From Branchipolynoe longqiensis (Eukaryota; Annelida; Polychaeta; Phyllodocida; Polynoidae), in assembly GCA_030323885.1 (NCBI GenBank), contig JASIRB010003884.1, positions 62,001 to 126,000 of the forward strand: a stretch of DNA of 64,000 bases, written 5' to 3'. The notes below the pieces were generated by a model. It was not told the origin of the DNA. It saw only the letters and a list, made by a program, of their open reading frames with translations, and did not search any database. The position numbers and the translations under genes are program-made. Of the stretch, positions 54,331-64,000 are shown in pieces; position 1 is the first letter of the stretch; the number at the start of each line of letters is the position of its first letter.

Positions 54331-54500
54331 ACCTCTGCCAATTTGGATTTCCACCACTGTGTATAACTTACAGCTTCATCAAAGGCCAGTTGCTCTCCTA
54401 CCATGTCTATTTGATGTAGGAGGTTAAAAATCCTTGGGTCGGTACAAGTGTAGGCTTGGGCTTTCTATCGACCAACTCTCTAATGGTTGAAACAAGTCTA
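54331..54500 (+). repeat. SINE family C, headless copy
   Basis: 'ctctgccaatttggatttcc', 'cttacagcttcatcaaaggc' and 'cttgggctttctatcgacca' match the copy at 34.5 kb. The tRNA-like head is absent. Confidence 0.85.
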
Positions 54501-55331
54501 TTCAGACTTATCCATAATAGGCAGTATAAATCTTCAAGAAAAAACTAATATGGCCATTGTGGCCGGTTCTTCCAGGTAATATTTTTGCAGGAATAAATGT
54601 GAGATTCACATGCACAGTTGGAAGCCTATTTGCGATAGTGTGCATCTGGGGTTTGGATTTCAACTGGGAAGCTACAGACAGTCTCTACTAGGGAATTAGA
54701 TAGTGATCCGGCTGTTAGTGACACATTCAAATTAGTTTGTAATACATTTAGGCTTTTTTCCCTAAATTTCTAATAGTACCCGTATGTTGTCGGAAGTAAC
54801 TGATGACCTACTTTCAGGATTAAGAAAAGGATACTGCATCAAGCATTTGAACCGGTGTCCTATTATCGCTCTAGCACTATATCTCTTCTAATGCCATTAG
54901 TGGACACATACAGAACTTCTCATGTAGGTCAGCCTGGAGACAAGTCTTCTTTCAAGCCTGGATTCAGAAACTATTAAATCACTGCTACTCAATTATCCAA
55001 TTTGGAGCCTGCATATAGTTTCCCTCTGATTACAGAAGGTACTTGTCGTACATAAGGAGACGATGTGATTCTAAGAAAACCCTTTCTCTCCTTCAATGGC
55101 AGATGAGCTTGGTCCTATTGAGTTAAATGTTGACTGCTTGACATACTTACTTATATTGGAATTAATGTGGCCCCTGATCTAATTAAGATTGCACTGCATA
55201 TTCCTTCTACTTTATAATTACGAGATATGGCTATTAACAAAGGCTAGTATTAATGCTGTCTTGTATTGATATAACTATCTAGTATAAACTCCAATAGTTC
55301 TGGAACACACTGCAATGACTTCATTGCATTC
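54501..55331. other. Nothing recognised
   Basis: No gene, repeat family or RNA feature can be supported. Confidence 0.4.
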
Positions 55332-55385
55332 CCCGTCCTGATTCGACCTTAGATGTTGCCTGGACATAAAACTCCAACAACCAAT
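55332..55385 (+). repeat. SINE family A, tail-only piece
   Basis: 'cctgattcgaccttagatgt' and 'gcctggacataaaactcc', preceded by 'cattgcattcccc'. Confidence 0.85.
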
Positions 55386-55449
55386 CAATCATTGCAGTCT
55401 GATAAAAAGAACATCAAAAGGGCCCAATCTGCTATTACTTTGATTAAAA

Positions 55450-55920
55450 TACTCATTTTGGGATTGTTAGTTATTATGAGATGGATAATACCGAAGTACA
55501 CAAGTATAGATGGGTGCGATTATTGTTAGTTACTATGAGATGGATAATACCAAAGTATACAAGTATAGATGGGTGCGATTATTGTTAGTTATTATGAGAT
55601 GGATTATACCGAAGTATACAAGCATAGATATGTGCAATTAGTGTTAGTTATTATGAGATGGATAATACCGAAGTATACAAGTATAGATAGGTGAAATTAT
55701 TGTTAGTTATTATGAGATGGATAATACCGAAGTATACAAGTATAGATAGGTGCAATTATTGTTAGTTATTATGAGATGGATAATACCGAAGTATACAAGT
55801 ATAGATAGGTGCAATTATTGTTAGTTATTATGAGATGGATAATACCGAAGTATACAAGTATAGATAGGTGCAATTATTGTTAGTTATTATGAGATGGATA
55901 ATACTGAAGTATACAAACAA
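55450..55920 (+). repeat. ~59-bp minisatellite
   Basis: About eight units of 'tgttagttattatgagatgg' plus 'ataataccgaagtatacaag' plus 'tatagataggtgcaattat'. The last units are most alike. It is unrelated in sequence to the 59-bp array at 46-50 kb. Confidence 0.95.
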
Positions 55921-56889
55921 GCAATTAGTCCCGAGTTATTTATTTATTCAAGATTTAACTTGTGTCAAATCTGTTTCTGTGGAAATGACGGTCATTCACC
56001 TCGGTTCCTCAGAACCTCTACCAGTGGTGTAAATTGATTCCGAGGCTCCGGTTCTGCCTCACATCCCTCCAGATTGTGTCCCAGTCAAGGTAATACCGTG
56101 ACAACCCATGACTTCCTGTTGTTCTTCTCTTTGTAGCTTCAGTCTATGCATATATAGAAACTGTATCTTCTAATGATTCATCTGGTTATGCGATTGCAGA
56201 TACCTTAATTGACTAAATACATTATTGTTACTATCATTGGGTTTGGTTCCCTCAAACCTTAGTATTGTATGTCGTCCTAAGCTTCGCCTCAGTCAATGTT
56301 CCTTATACATTGGTTCTTTTAGTTTTATGTCCTGGCAACTTCAAAGGTCATATCAGACCTTAGATGTTGTCATGTTCCTTATAAGGCCCTCGGGCTTCAA
56401 GCTCCACATGGAGAAATAACTGCTTACGATATGTAGTTCCTTTGTCCGGTGGTTTAATTCTCAACATAGAAGATAAAGTGGTATATTATGACTGATTTGT
56501 GTTTTTACAGTGTACTTCACTTGTATGGTTTGAGGTTAATCTCTGCACAGATCAGACCTTAAATGGTATTTAATGGTGAATATATAGTTCATCTGCACGT
56601 GTTATTCAGTCCCTGTTATTTGCTGTGTTGTCTTAAGTTAAGTATATAGTGTGGGTGTATTCAGTCAGTAAAGCATAGCATATACCACTTATTGGAATAA
56701 TAACGGTGTATGAAGCTCAAGATTATGTACAATATAATTATTATTGCCAAAACTACGCTCGATCAAATAGACCAAGTCAATTTACTTGTGAAGTATCTCT
56801 CACATTAGCAGATGAATTTATTTCATTCCACTTGATTGGGAATCAGAAATCATGTGAACAAGGTCAGTTTAAAATACGCAGATTGGATT
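55921..56889. other. No gene; SINE A tail fragment
   Basis: At 56312-56372 there is a minus-strand SINE family A tail ('tttatgtcctggcaacttca'). The remaining open frames show no motif. Confidence 0.45.
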
Positions 56890-57213
56890 GGATTGATAAT
56901 ATCATCTAGTCTATAATTCGATAATGCAATTAGGCTGATAATGTAATTAGGTCGCTAATAAATGGGATGGATATTGTAGATGTATTGATAGTGCAATTGG
57001 ATTGATAATGTGATTGAATTGATAAAGTAATTGGAATGATAATGTAATTGAATTGATAATGTAATTGACTCGAGAGTCCAATTGGATTGATAATGTAATT
57101 GAATTGATAATAAAATTGAATTGATAATTGATGTGATAATGTAATTGAATTGATAATTGAATTGAATTGATACTCTAATTGGATTGATAGTGCAATTGGA
57201 TTAATAGCGCAAT
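56890..57213 (+). repeat. Degenerate GATTGATAAT repeat, left block
   Basis: Irregular units of 'gattgataatgtaattgaat' and variants. The repeat stops at the TIR element at 57214 and resumes after it. Minus-strand open frames here are repeat translations. Confidence 0.85.
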
Positions 57214-58265
57214 GGGGACCTTTCAGTTTGCATGATTCTCTCATCAGATGGTGCACCAGGCCGTCTCTGTAATGCTTTGGTTGGATAGAAGCAGTTCCTT
57301 CTATCAAGTGTGATGATTTTGGCGTGTGTCGTGGGGGTGTATGGGGAATTAGAGGTGTGAGGTGGGGGCTTAGGGATGTGATGGGGGTGAAGGGATGTGG
57401 TGGGGGTGTAGGTGTGTGTGTGGTGGGGTTGATGTGTGTGGTGGGGTGTAGGTGGTTTGTGGTGGAGGTGTAGGGGTGTCTTGCAGAGCGGCACCTCACA
57501 ATCATTAGTATCCTTCAACCCCCACCACACACCTACACCCCCACCACAGCCCTAAACTTCCACCACACACCCCACCACACACACAAATACCCCCTATATC
57601 CTACCATACACACCTATAACCCCAGTTCCCCTTACACTCTCACCACACATCAAAACTCCACACACTTCACCACACCACATACACCCACCACCACACCCAA
57701 CAGCTACACCCCCCCCCACCACACAGACACCTACACCCTCACCACACACACACCTACATCCTCACCACACCCTCCTACACCTCAACCACACACACATACA
57801 CCTCAACCACACACACCTACACACACCACCACCACACACCTATACCACACACACCACACACACCACACACACCACACACACCACACACCTACACTCCCAC
57901 CACACACCTACACTCCCACCAGATCCCTAAACCCCCACCACACACCTACACCCACCACTCACATACACCTCCACCACACACATACACCACCACCACACCC
58001 CTAAACCCTCACCACACACCTACACCCGCACCACACACCTACACCCCCACTACACACATACCTGCACCCCCACCACACACCTACACCCACACCACATACA
58101 TACCTACACCCCCACCACATCCCTAAACTGCCATGACACACCACCACCCCACGACACACCACCAACACACACACACCTACACCCTTCTATCCAACCATGA
58201 TGGCTGACTTGGACCGGGAACAGGTGCTGCCACCAAGTGTATAGCGATGGCTCATGAAAGGTCCC
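57214..58265. mobile_element. Possible TIR element filled by CA/CCA repeat
   Basis: The ends 'ggggacctttcag' and 'catgaaaggtccc' are inverted complements and interrupt the GATTGATAAT array. The left part has a GTGGGG-rich block (57330-57480) and the right part a long CCACCACACACCTACACC-type block (57510-58185), roughly inverted. The TIR is short, so the assignment is tentative. Confidence 0.5.
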
Positions 58266-58445
58266 TATTGGATCGATATTGTAATTTATAGTGCAATTGG
58301 ATTGCTAGTGAAATTGGACTGATAGTGAAATTGGATGATAGTGATATTGGACTGATGGTGAAATTGGACTGTTAGTGAAATTGGACTGATACTGACATTG
58401 GATTGATAATGAAATTGGACTAATAGTGATCCAATTACCTTGTAG
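58266..58445 (+). repeat. Degenerate GATTGATAAT repeat, right block
   Basis: Units such as 'attggactgatagtgaaatt' continue the array found left of 57214. Confidence 0.8.
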
Positions 58446-59606
58446 TGCCACTTGTTAGCGGTTGGGGAAACACCTGAATTGAGAGTCTGTTGGTACAACC
58501 AGTACCATTGATGTATTTCAGTATGTTAATTGGTAGGCTTTACAATAGGAAAATGTGTTATCACATATATGCAGTGAACCTGTTTGAACTGGCAATACAT
58601 ATTTATATCACTAGAAAGAGACAAATCTGCTTCACCAATTAAGTGACCATCAGCCACATTTGGTGTTTTATCTAAGAGTAATTAAGAATTGAATTTACAT
58701 TAAAACAGAAGGATTTTTATGTATTACATCTCATATCATGGTGGTTTTGTTCAAATGGCAAATAATATTTATATTAGTAAAGAAAGCATTTGCTGGTTTT
58801 ATATTTATGTGATTAGCTAGATGATCTGGTGATTGTGTTATTATTATAGCAAAATACCCCTTATATGTGGCAACTGCTGCATCAGGGCATTACCGAGAAT
58901 GAGTGTGTGCGCCATGTGTGCTAGGTGTGTCTGTCACTGAAGCCCTGGTTAGCCCTCCCAGACCGGACCTGAGCAAATCCTCCTCCCCCCATCTGTGAAG
59001 AACAAGACGTATCAACACCGCAAGGACTAATTCACAACTGCTACATCCGGTCTTTACCACGTTGGCTACAATGACGTCACTACGGCCAGTTAGTCTCGTG
59101 CCGCGATACTAACCGACCCACCGGCGATATCATATTCACCTGTATTTAGCACTGCTAATCTCGGACTCAAACCCGAGCACCGCAACATTATTCATTTACC
59201 TACGTGACCATACTCACATATATGACATCTCCCCCTTTTTTTATTATTATAAAAAAAAACACCCCCACCACTGCCTCTCCCCTATCCCTTGAACACACAC
59301 ACACAGTACGCTGGTGAGGAACAGATCACCCCCCCCCCATCTCCTCATCTGCTTGCGAACAAGGGTGGGAGGGGGCTACCATGGTTACTAATTAAGACAG
59401 GGTGTGGGTGACCAAATTAGCACAGATGAGGGGGTTGAAGAACAACACACTTGTAGGAAATTATATTTGATTTAATTACAATATTTGTTAGGACAATTTG
59501 CTAATGAATGATGGAGGCAGGGTGCAAATGCATGCATACACATGCATCCATACATACATATTATACATTCATACATACACACATCTATTTATATATATAT
59601 ATGTGT
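58446..59606. other. Nothing recognised
   Basis: No gene is supported. Short C runs near 59325 and an (AT) run near 59590 only. Confidence 0.4.
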
Positions 59607-60277
59607 GTATGCAGGTATTGCAGGTATAGCAATACCTCAGGGAGTTTGACACCCTTGCCCTGCAGAGTTGTAAACCACTGCCTTGTGGTACAGGTTCTTC
59701 ACAGAACCGAAGGTTGAGGGAGCAAACCCTAAACAGAAAACCATGTCACTGTGGCAGCATTAAGGGCGGTTGATGTATGGAACTCCCAACATCTCCCGAC
59801 CAGCCAATGCAGGGACAAATAGTTTTGCGCCTGTCTTGACATGTTCTTGCCAGTGTGAAACCTATATTTGCTCCCCGAGAGAGTGCCGCTGGTAACCTGA
59901 AAAGGCAGCAGCACTTCAACACGTTTGCAGGCAGCTTTCATGAAATGTTAAGGAAATACTCAAATGAACGGGGCTGTCCTCTATGGAAGATCTTCTGATC
60001 AAAAGGAATCTCTGGTGGACTGGACATCTCATGAGGATGTGATCAGACAGGCTACCAAAGCAGATCCTCTATTCTCAAATGTCTTCTGGTTACAGAAAGA
60101 GAGGGCGCCCTCGTCTCCGGTTCAAGGATACCATCAAGAGAAACCTGAAGCTGAAAGACATTAAGACTGACTCATGGACGCAACTCTCACAGCAGAGAGC
60201 TAAATGGAGAGCGGCAGTCAAGTAATAAAAGCAGTCTTTGTCGCATCACAACCGACAGCATGATGATGATGATGATG
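59607..60277 (+). mobile_element. RTE-like internally deleted element, copy D
   Basis: The 5' module (59607-59947) ends 'ctttcatgaaatg' and joins the last 330 bases of the RTE-like element. These encode, in the RT frame, the region from 'LERMGLPSMEDLLIKKN' through the GRPRLRFKDTIKRN block to the stop at about 60223, with frame damage. A (GAT)n tail ends it. The 5' module is the same as in copies A-C, while the amount of 3' sequence retained differs. Confidence 0.85.
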
Positions 60278-60790
60278 CGTGTATGTATTTTTGTGCATAG
60301 CTTCTGTTTACATCTTAGCTGGCAAGCCTGCAGCTACCCGACACCCACCCTGGTAGGATTGTGTGTGTGGAGGGTCAAAGCACCGGGAACAGGTGGGATG
60401 GACATCCCTTGACACACAATCAGTAGGAGCAATGTGTGTGTGTGGTGGCAGGGTGGTATCAAAAGCAGCCTGAATGTGACCTTGGTACTTCCTCCAGTGG
60501 TCTCCTGCTCGACCCTGCACCCCTACGCCCCCTGCCTCTCAATCCCTGCACACTGACACTGACACCAACAGATCGCCCCTCCCCCTCCCCCCCCCCATGC
60601 CTCACCCATTACCCCCCCCCCCCTCACAAATCGTACAGTTTTGCCAGCTGTGGAAGCAATACCCCTCTCTACCCCCCTCCCATCTACCCCCCACGCACCA
60701 GTGTGTGTATGTGTGTGTAAGTGTCTGCCTGCGGGGAGGGGATGGAGTCGCCGCACATGTTGCATCTCGTCCAAAGTGGAGGGCAGCGCC
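60278..60790. other. No gene; C-rich stretch
   Basis: C-rich tract at 60570-60625 and GT-rich tract near 60705. The proline-rich open frames are composition artefacts. Confidence 0.45.
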
Positions 60791-61208
60791 TAGATAAAAG
60801 ATTCACCCGGTACTAGTAGTACACGGGTGAAGACCAGCCTTATATAAATACGGGCGAAAATAGCGTTAGTATGGAACAAGAAGTAGAATGCCTGGCACCA
60901 GTGTCAAATGGTTACTTATATCAGAACAGAGTTGGTGAAATGGGAGAGAATGCAAAAAGACAAGATGGCGGCCAGAGAACGCCATCGATTTCACTTTTAA
61001 ATTGCATTAAAGTATATGTTTTATTATATTTTCCAACTCAAACGTAGCGGGTAAACATGAAGACATATACAAAGAATAAATGTTGCTTCTTAGATTGTGA
61101 AATTAGGCTCTCATAAAGACTCAGTTCATTAGCCCAATTTTTTTACCGTTTTTATATAAGGCTGGTTTTCACCCCTGTACTGGAAGTATGGGGTGAATCT
61201 TTTATCTA
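60791..61208. mobile_element. TIR element family M13, copy 2
   Basis: The ends 'tagataaaagattcacccgg' and 'ggggtgaatcttttatcta' are inverted complements extending about 55 bases inwards with mismatches. The interior is the reverse complement of the 5.37 kb copy. It is 418 bp and non-coding. Confidence 0.85.
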
Positions 61209-62104
61209 GGCAGTGCCATGCTTCCACTGCTTGCTGCCCCCCCCACGCCCCCTCCGGGAGTAACCAGGAGTAACTAAGCTGTGGTCAGGGGGCAGGTCAT
61301 CACTCCCACCCCCACCCCCTCACACACCCATCCCACCATTTTAATGTGTGAGTGGGTGAGGGTGAGGCATCCACTCGGCCTCTACACTCTCACAGCACCC
61401 CCACGCCATAGAAACTGGATATATGCTTGGAATTATGCCATACTGAATTACATCAACGGAACTGATGCTTGGATTTATCCCATACTGGATTACATCAACG
61501 GAACCGCTTGTACCAACAGACTCTCAATCGAGGTGTTTCCCTAACCTGGTTACCTGTGACCTGGCTGGTCAGGGGCTGGGTGACTTGGTCCTCTGACACC
61601 ACAGTGGGCGGAGAAGAGAATACATGGTGGAAGTGTATGTTCCTGTCTGTTTCGTCATTCTTCCACATAAGGCTACAGAAGAGACTACGTAGGAACCAGA
61701 CATGCATGACCTATCACAGAAGGAATGTCTCTTGCAGATTTTGTCATACGCATTCCACATGAGTATAATTATTCTCTGTATTAGTATTCGGTATATTTCG
61801 GCAAAATATAGATATTTTTGAAACTATATTGTACTCAGAAGTACAATGAATATACATTGGCTCCATGGCGTACTGTGTCTAGACTTATCCATCCCCACAT
61901 ATTACTTTTGTGCGGCTAAAATTTAAAAAAACTAATATAGAAACTACTAACACCCAAAACCACAAAGGTTGGCCCGAGAAAGATCAGGTAAAGACTCCTG
62001 AGTGCGGGACCAGACCAATCCAGTATCACAGCTGTCCAGCATTGAAAACAAGCACCCTCGCGGGAGCTTATACATTATGGCCAGAATTTAAAAAACTTGT
62101 CACA
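61209..62104. other. Nothing recognised
   Basis: Includes a small direct repeat with 'tacatcaacggaac' near 61450 and 61492. Open frames lack known motifs. Confidence 0.4.
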
Positions 62105-62312
62105 AAAAAAAAAATATATATATATATAAATATGATATATTGCGTCTAGACCAGGATTCAAACCCACACTTCTTGCCATTCTGGGGGCTAGCGTACTAAC
62201 CATTACACTACCTAGGCTCCCTGATGCAATCACCCTACCCACTGATCCATCCCTATCTGCCTATGCAGATCCCTGCATGAGAGGTTAATGCAAACTACTA
62301 CATTCATCCCCC
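62105..62312 (-). repeat. SINE family B copy, inverted
   Basis: The minus strand reads 'tgcatcagggagcctaggta', 'gtgtaatggttagtacgct' and 'gtgtgggtttgaatcctgg', followed by an AT-rich end. It corresponds over its length to the copies at 27.4 kb. Confidence 0.75.
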
Positions 62313-62324
62313 AAGAATTGTCAG

Positions 62325-62792
62325 TCTTTTAAACGATTTCTGTCCATAGATCATTTCATGCGTAACGTACATCGGCGTACAACGGTGTATCGGTCGAAAA
62401 TCAAATATGTTTGTATATGCTGAGGCTATACGCCGTAGTTTGACAGCCCGTTTACAGAATGTTGTGAGTACGCCAGAGACACCCGGAGGGTGTTGGTTCA
62501 ACGTACGGCTAACCTATGCCGACTTACCCCTAACATGTGCATAACGTACGCCAACATACACCCAGCGTACGTCTAGCGAATGAGCGTCGTATGGGCCACA
62601 CGCCGGCATAAGTTGAACATTTTGACCATGCACAATTTTTGTTTGCTGCTCGACCTATGCTGACCTATGACGACCTATGAAGATGTATACAACCTATACC
62701 CAACCTATGCGTACCCTATGAGGGTGTATGGTCGAAAACCGCATACGCCAGCCAGCTTACCCTAACACCAGAGGTCGTAGTGTGACAGGCCC
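62325..62792. mobile_element. Harbinger-like TIR element, partial copy
   Basis: The right end 'gtcgtagtgtgacaggccc' is followed by TTA. The interior is rich in 'acctatg' and 'cgtacg' words. The left end is not recognisable, so the start given is approximate. Confidence 0.5.
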
Positions 62793-62813
62793 TTAGATCG
62801 ATCACTAGTATCT

Positions 62814-63400
62814 GGGTCATTCTCTAAAACTGGGCACAAAAGTGTGACATGGAAACAAAAAGTGGAAGCCTTCCAAATAATAGCAAAAATCCTTCCAAAT
62901 AATAGCCTAATCTAATGTCCTATGAAGGTTTGCATGTTGTGCATATATCAGAGTTGAAAAAAATGAGTTTCACCTTTTGAATTAGATCTTATACAAATTG
63001 AGCAATACATTAATATCACTTATGTAACATGAAAATCAAAGACACATCTAGAACCTCCTTTTACCATATACAACATAGTCAAACAAGATTTGATTGATTA
63101 CTGTTAAGCAGCAAAGTTATGACCTACGAGAAAAAAGTTGAAAAATAAGTTGAACAAAAGTTTGGCTACATGTATGTTGTCAATGTGTAAACTTTCACAT
63201 TTTCACTCTAGCGCAAAATCATACAATTATAATTTTGATATATTTTGTGGGATAAATTAAATACATGTAGAACTGCGAACATACCTAATAGACAGAGGCT
63301 ACACTAATTATTTGACTTGCTATCAATAAAACAAAGACTTAATTATCAGCATCGTAATATGGAGACCAAATATGTGGTGCCCAGTTTTGGAGAATAACCC
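62814..63400. mobile_element. TIR element family M2, copy 2
   Basis: The ends 'gggtcattctctaaaactgg' and 'ccagttttggagaataaccc' are inverted complements; ATCT occurs directly outside both ends and may be a target duplication. The interior aligns with the 2.1 kb copy, including 'ttatttgacttgctatcaat'. Confidence 0.85.
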
Positions 63401-63424
63401 ATCTACTTTACATTAGTTCAACGT

Positions 63425-63700
63425 TACTTTTATTTTAAATGGTAAACTATTGAGATATTTTGAGTGCAAACATGGACAATTAGTTTTGGCAAGCTTGCCA
63501 AAACTCTGACACCATAGACTTCTGCAGTAACAGGTTCTGTTAAATTGACTCAGTATTGCCTCCTACACAGAAACAAATGCTTAATAAGAGCATCAGTATC
63601 TAAGTTAGATAGGTAAAATCAAATCTAGATAATTGGTTTGGTTTTGAAAATTTGATATTTCACCAGACACCTTTAAGTGCACAAGTATCTAACTTGGATA
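63425..63700 (-). repeat. Dispersed repeat family F, least interrupted copy
   Basis: On the minus strand it carries 'caaattttcaaaacc', 'ttatctagatttgatttt', the palindrome 'tttggcaagcttgccaaa' and 'accatttaaaataaaag'. It serves as the empty-site comparison for DIRS-like copy 1. Confidence 0.7.
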
Positions 63701-64000
63701 TGCTGGGCTAAATCTGGGAAAATACTTTGTAGTCGAACATGGTATGGCTTGAATGTAACTTTAATTTGACTCGGCTAGTAATCGAACCCCCAGTACTTGT
63801 ACAGATGATGCCCGATAGGACAACATGTCAGCGGAAACCTGCCGATAGGGTGATGGTCCAGATAACGTCACTTCCGGTATCTCTCGGGACCGTACACACC
63901 GAGGCGAGGGTTGGGGTGGGGATCGGGGTGGGGGTGGGGGCGAGTGGAGGGAGCACCCCTCCCCACCCCCCATCTCCGACAATCTAAAATAATTATTAAC
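63701..64000. other. No gene; G-rich tract
   Basis: A GGGGT/GGGGC-rich tract at 63905-63955. Open frames on both strands are short and without motifs. Confidence 0.4.

Overview
The window looks like repeat-dense nuclear DNA of an animal, probably a marine invertebrate. The evidence is tRNA-headed SINEs, several clades of non-LTR retrotransposon, DIRS-like tyrosine-recombinase elements, abundant short terminal-inverted-repeat (TIR) elements and many minisatellites. I found no bacterial gene organisation and no convincing host gene. A 3' tail resembling ones I associate with lophotrochozoan retroelements (about 23.2 kb and 53.7 kb) hints at a mollusc-like or brachiopod-like lineage, but the species cannot be fixed from sequence alone.

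Layout. 0-17 kb: SINE pieces, MITE-like TIR elements, one internally deleted RTE-like element (4.27-4.68 kb), a CR1/Jockey-type reverse transcriptase (RT) remnant (7.5-8.5 kb, minus), a TIR element with a nested RTE-like fragment (8.9-10.0 kb), and three 3'-end fragments of non-LTR elements (12.0-15.4 kb). 17.5-22.6 kb: a GC-rich DIRS-like element encoding a gag-like ORF1, RT/RNase H and a tyrosine recombinase, broken by several frameshifts. 23.2-25.9 kb (minus): a Jockey-like element with zinc knuckles, part of the RT and an RNase H, but no RT palm. 26-36 kb: SINEs and foldback/TIR elements. 36.5-40.2 kb (minus): two related RTE-like insertions, each bounded by a target-site duplication (TSD); the longer keeps an RT frame broken by one amber codon after its endonuclease remnant. 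40.3-46 kb: minisatellites and TIR elements. 46.1-50.9 kb: a second RT/RNase H element (minus) whose RNase H start has been amplified into a 59-bp array; two tandem DIRS-like derivatives sit in that array, one with an intact 385-codon ORF1. 51-64 kb: more MITEs, SINEs, arrays and another RTE-like internal-deletion derivative.

How the parts relate. Complete elements appear to feed deleted derivatives: DIRS-like copy 1 matches a gag-only copy 2 and an ends-only copy 3. Four RTE-like copies share one 5' module joined to different amounts of the same 3' end. The most unusual structures are the RNase H-derived minisatellite, the stem-loop that encloses the ORF1 stop codon in both DIRS-like copies, and the four short SINE tails that start at nearly the same point. 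All family assignments rest on motif reading; no database search was possible.
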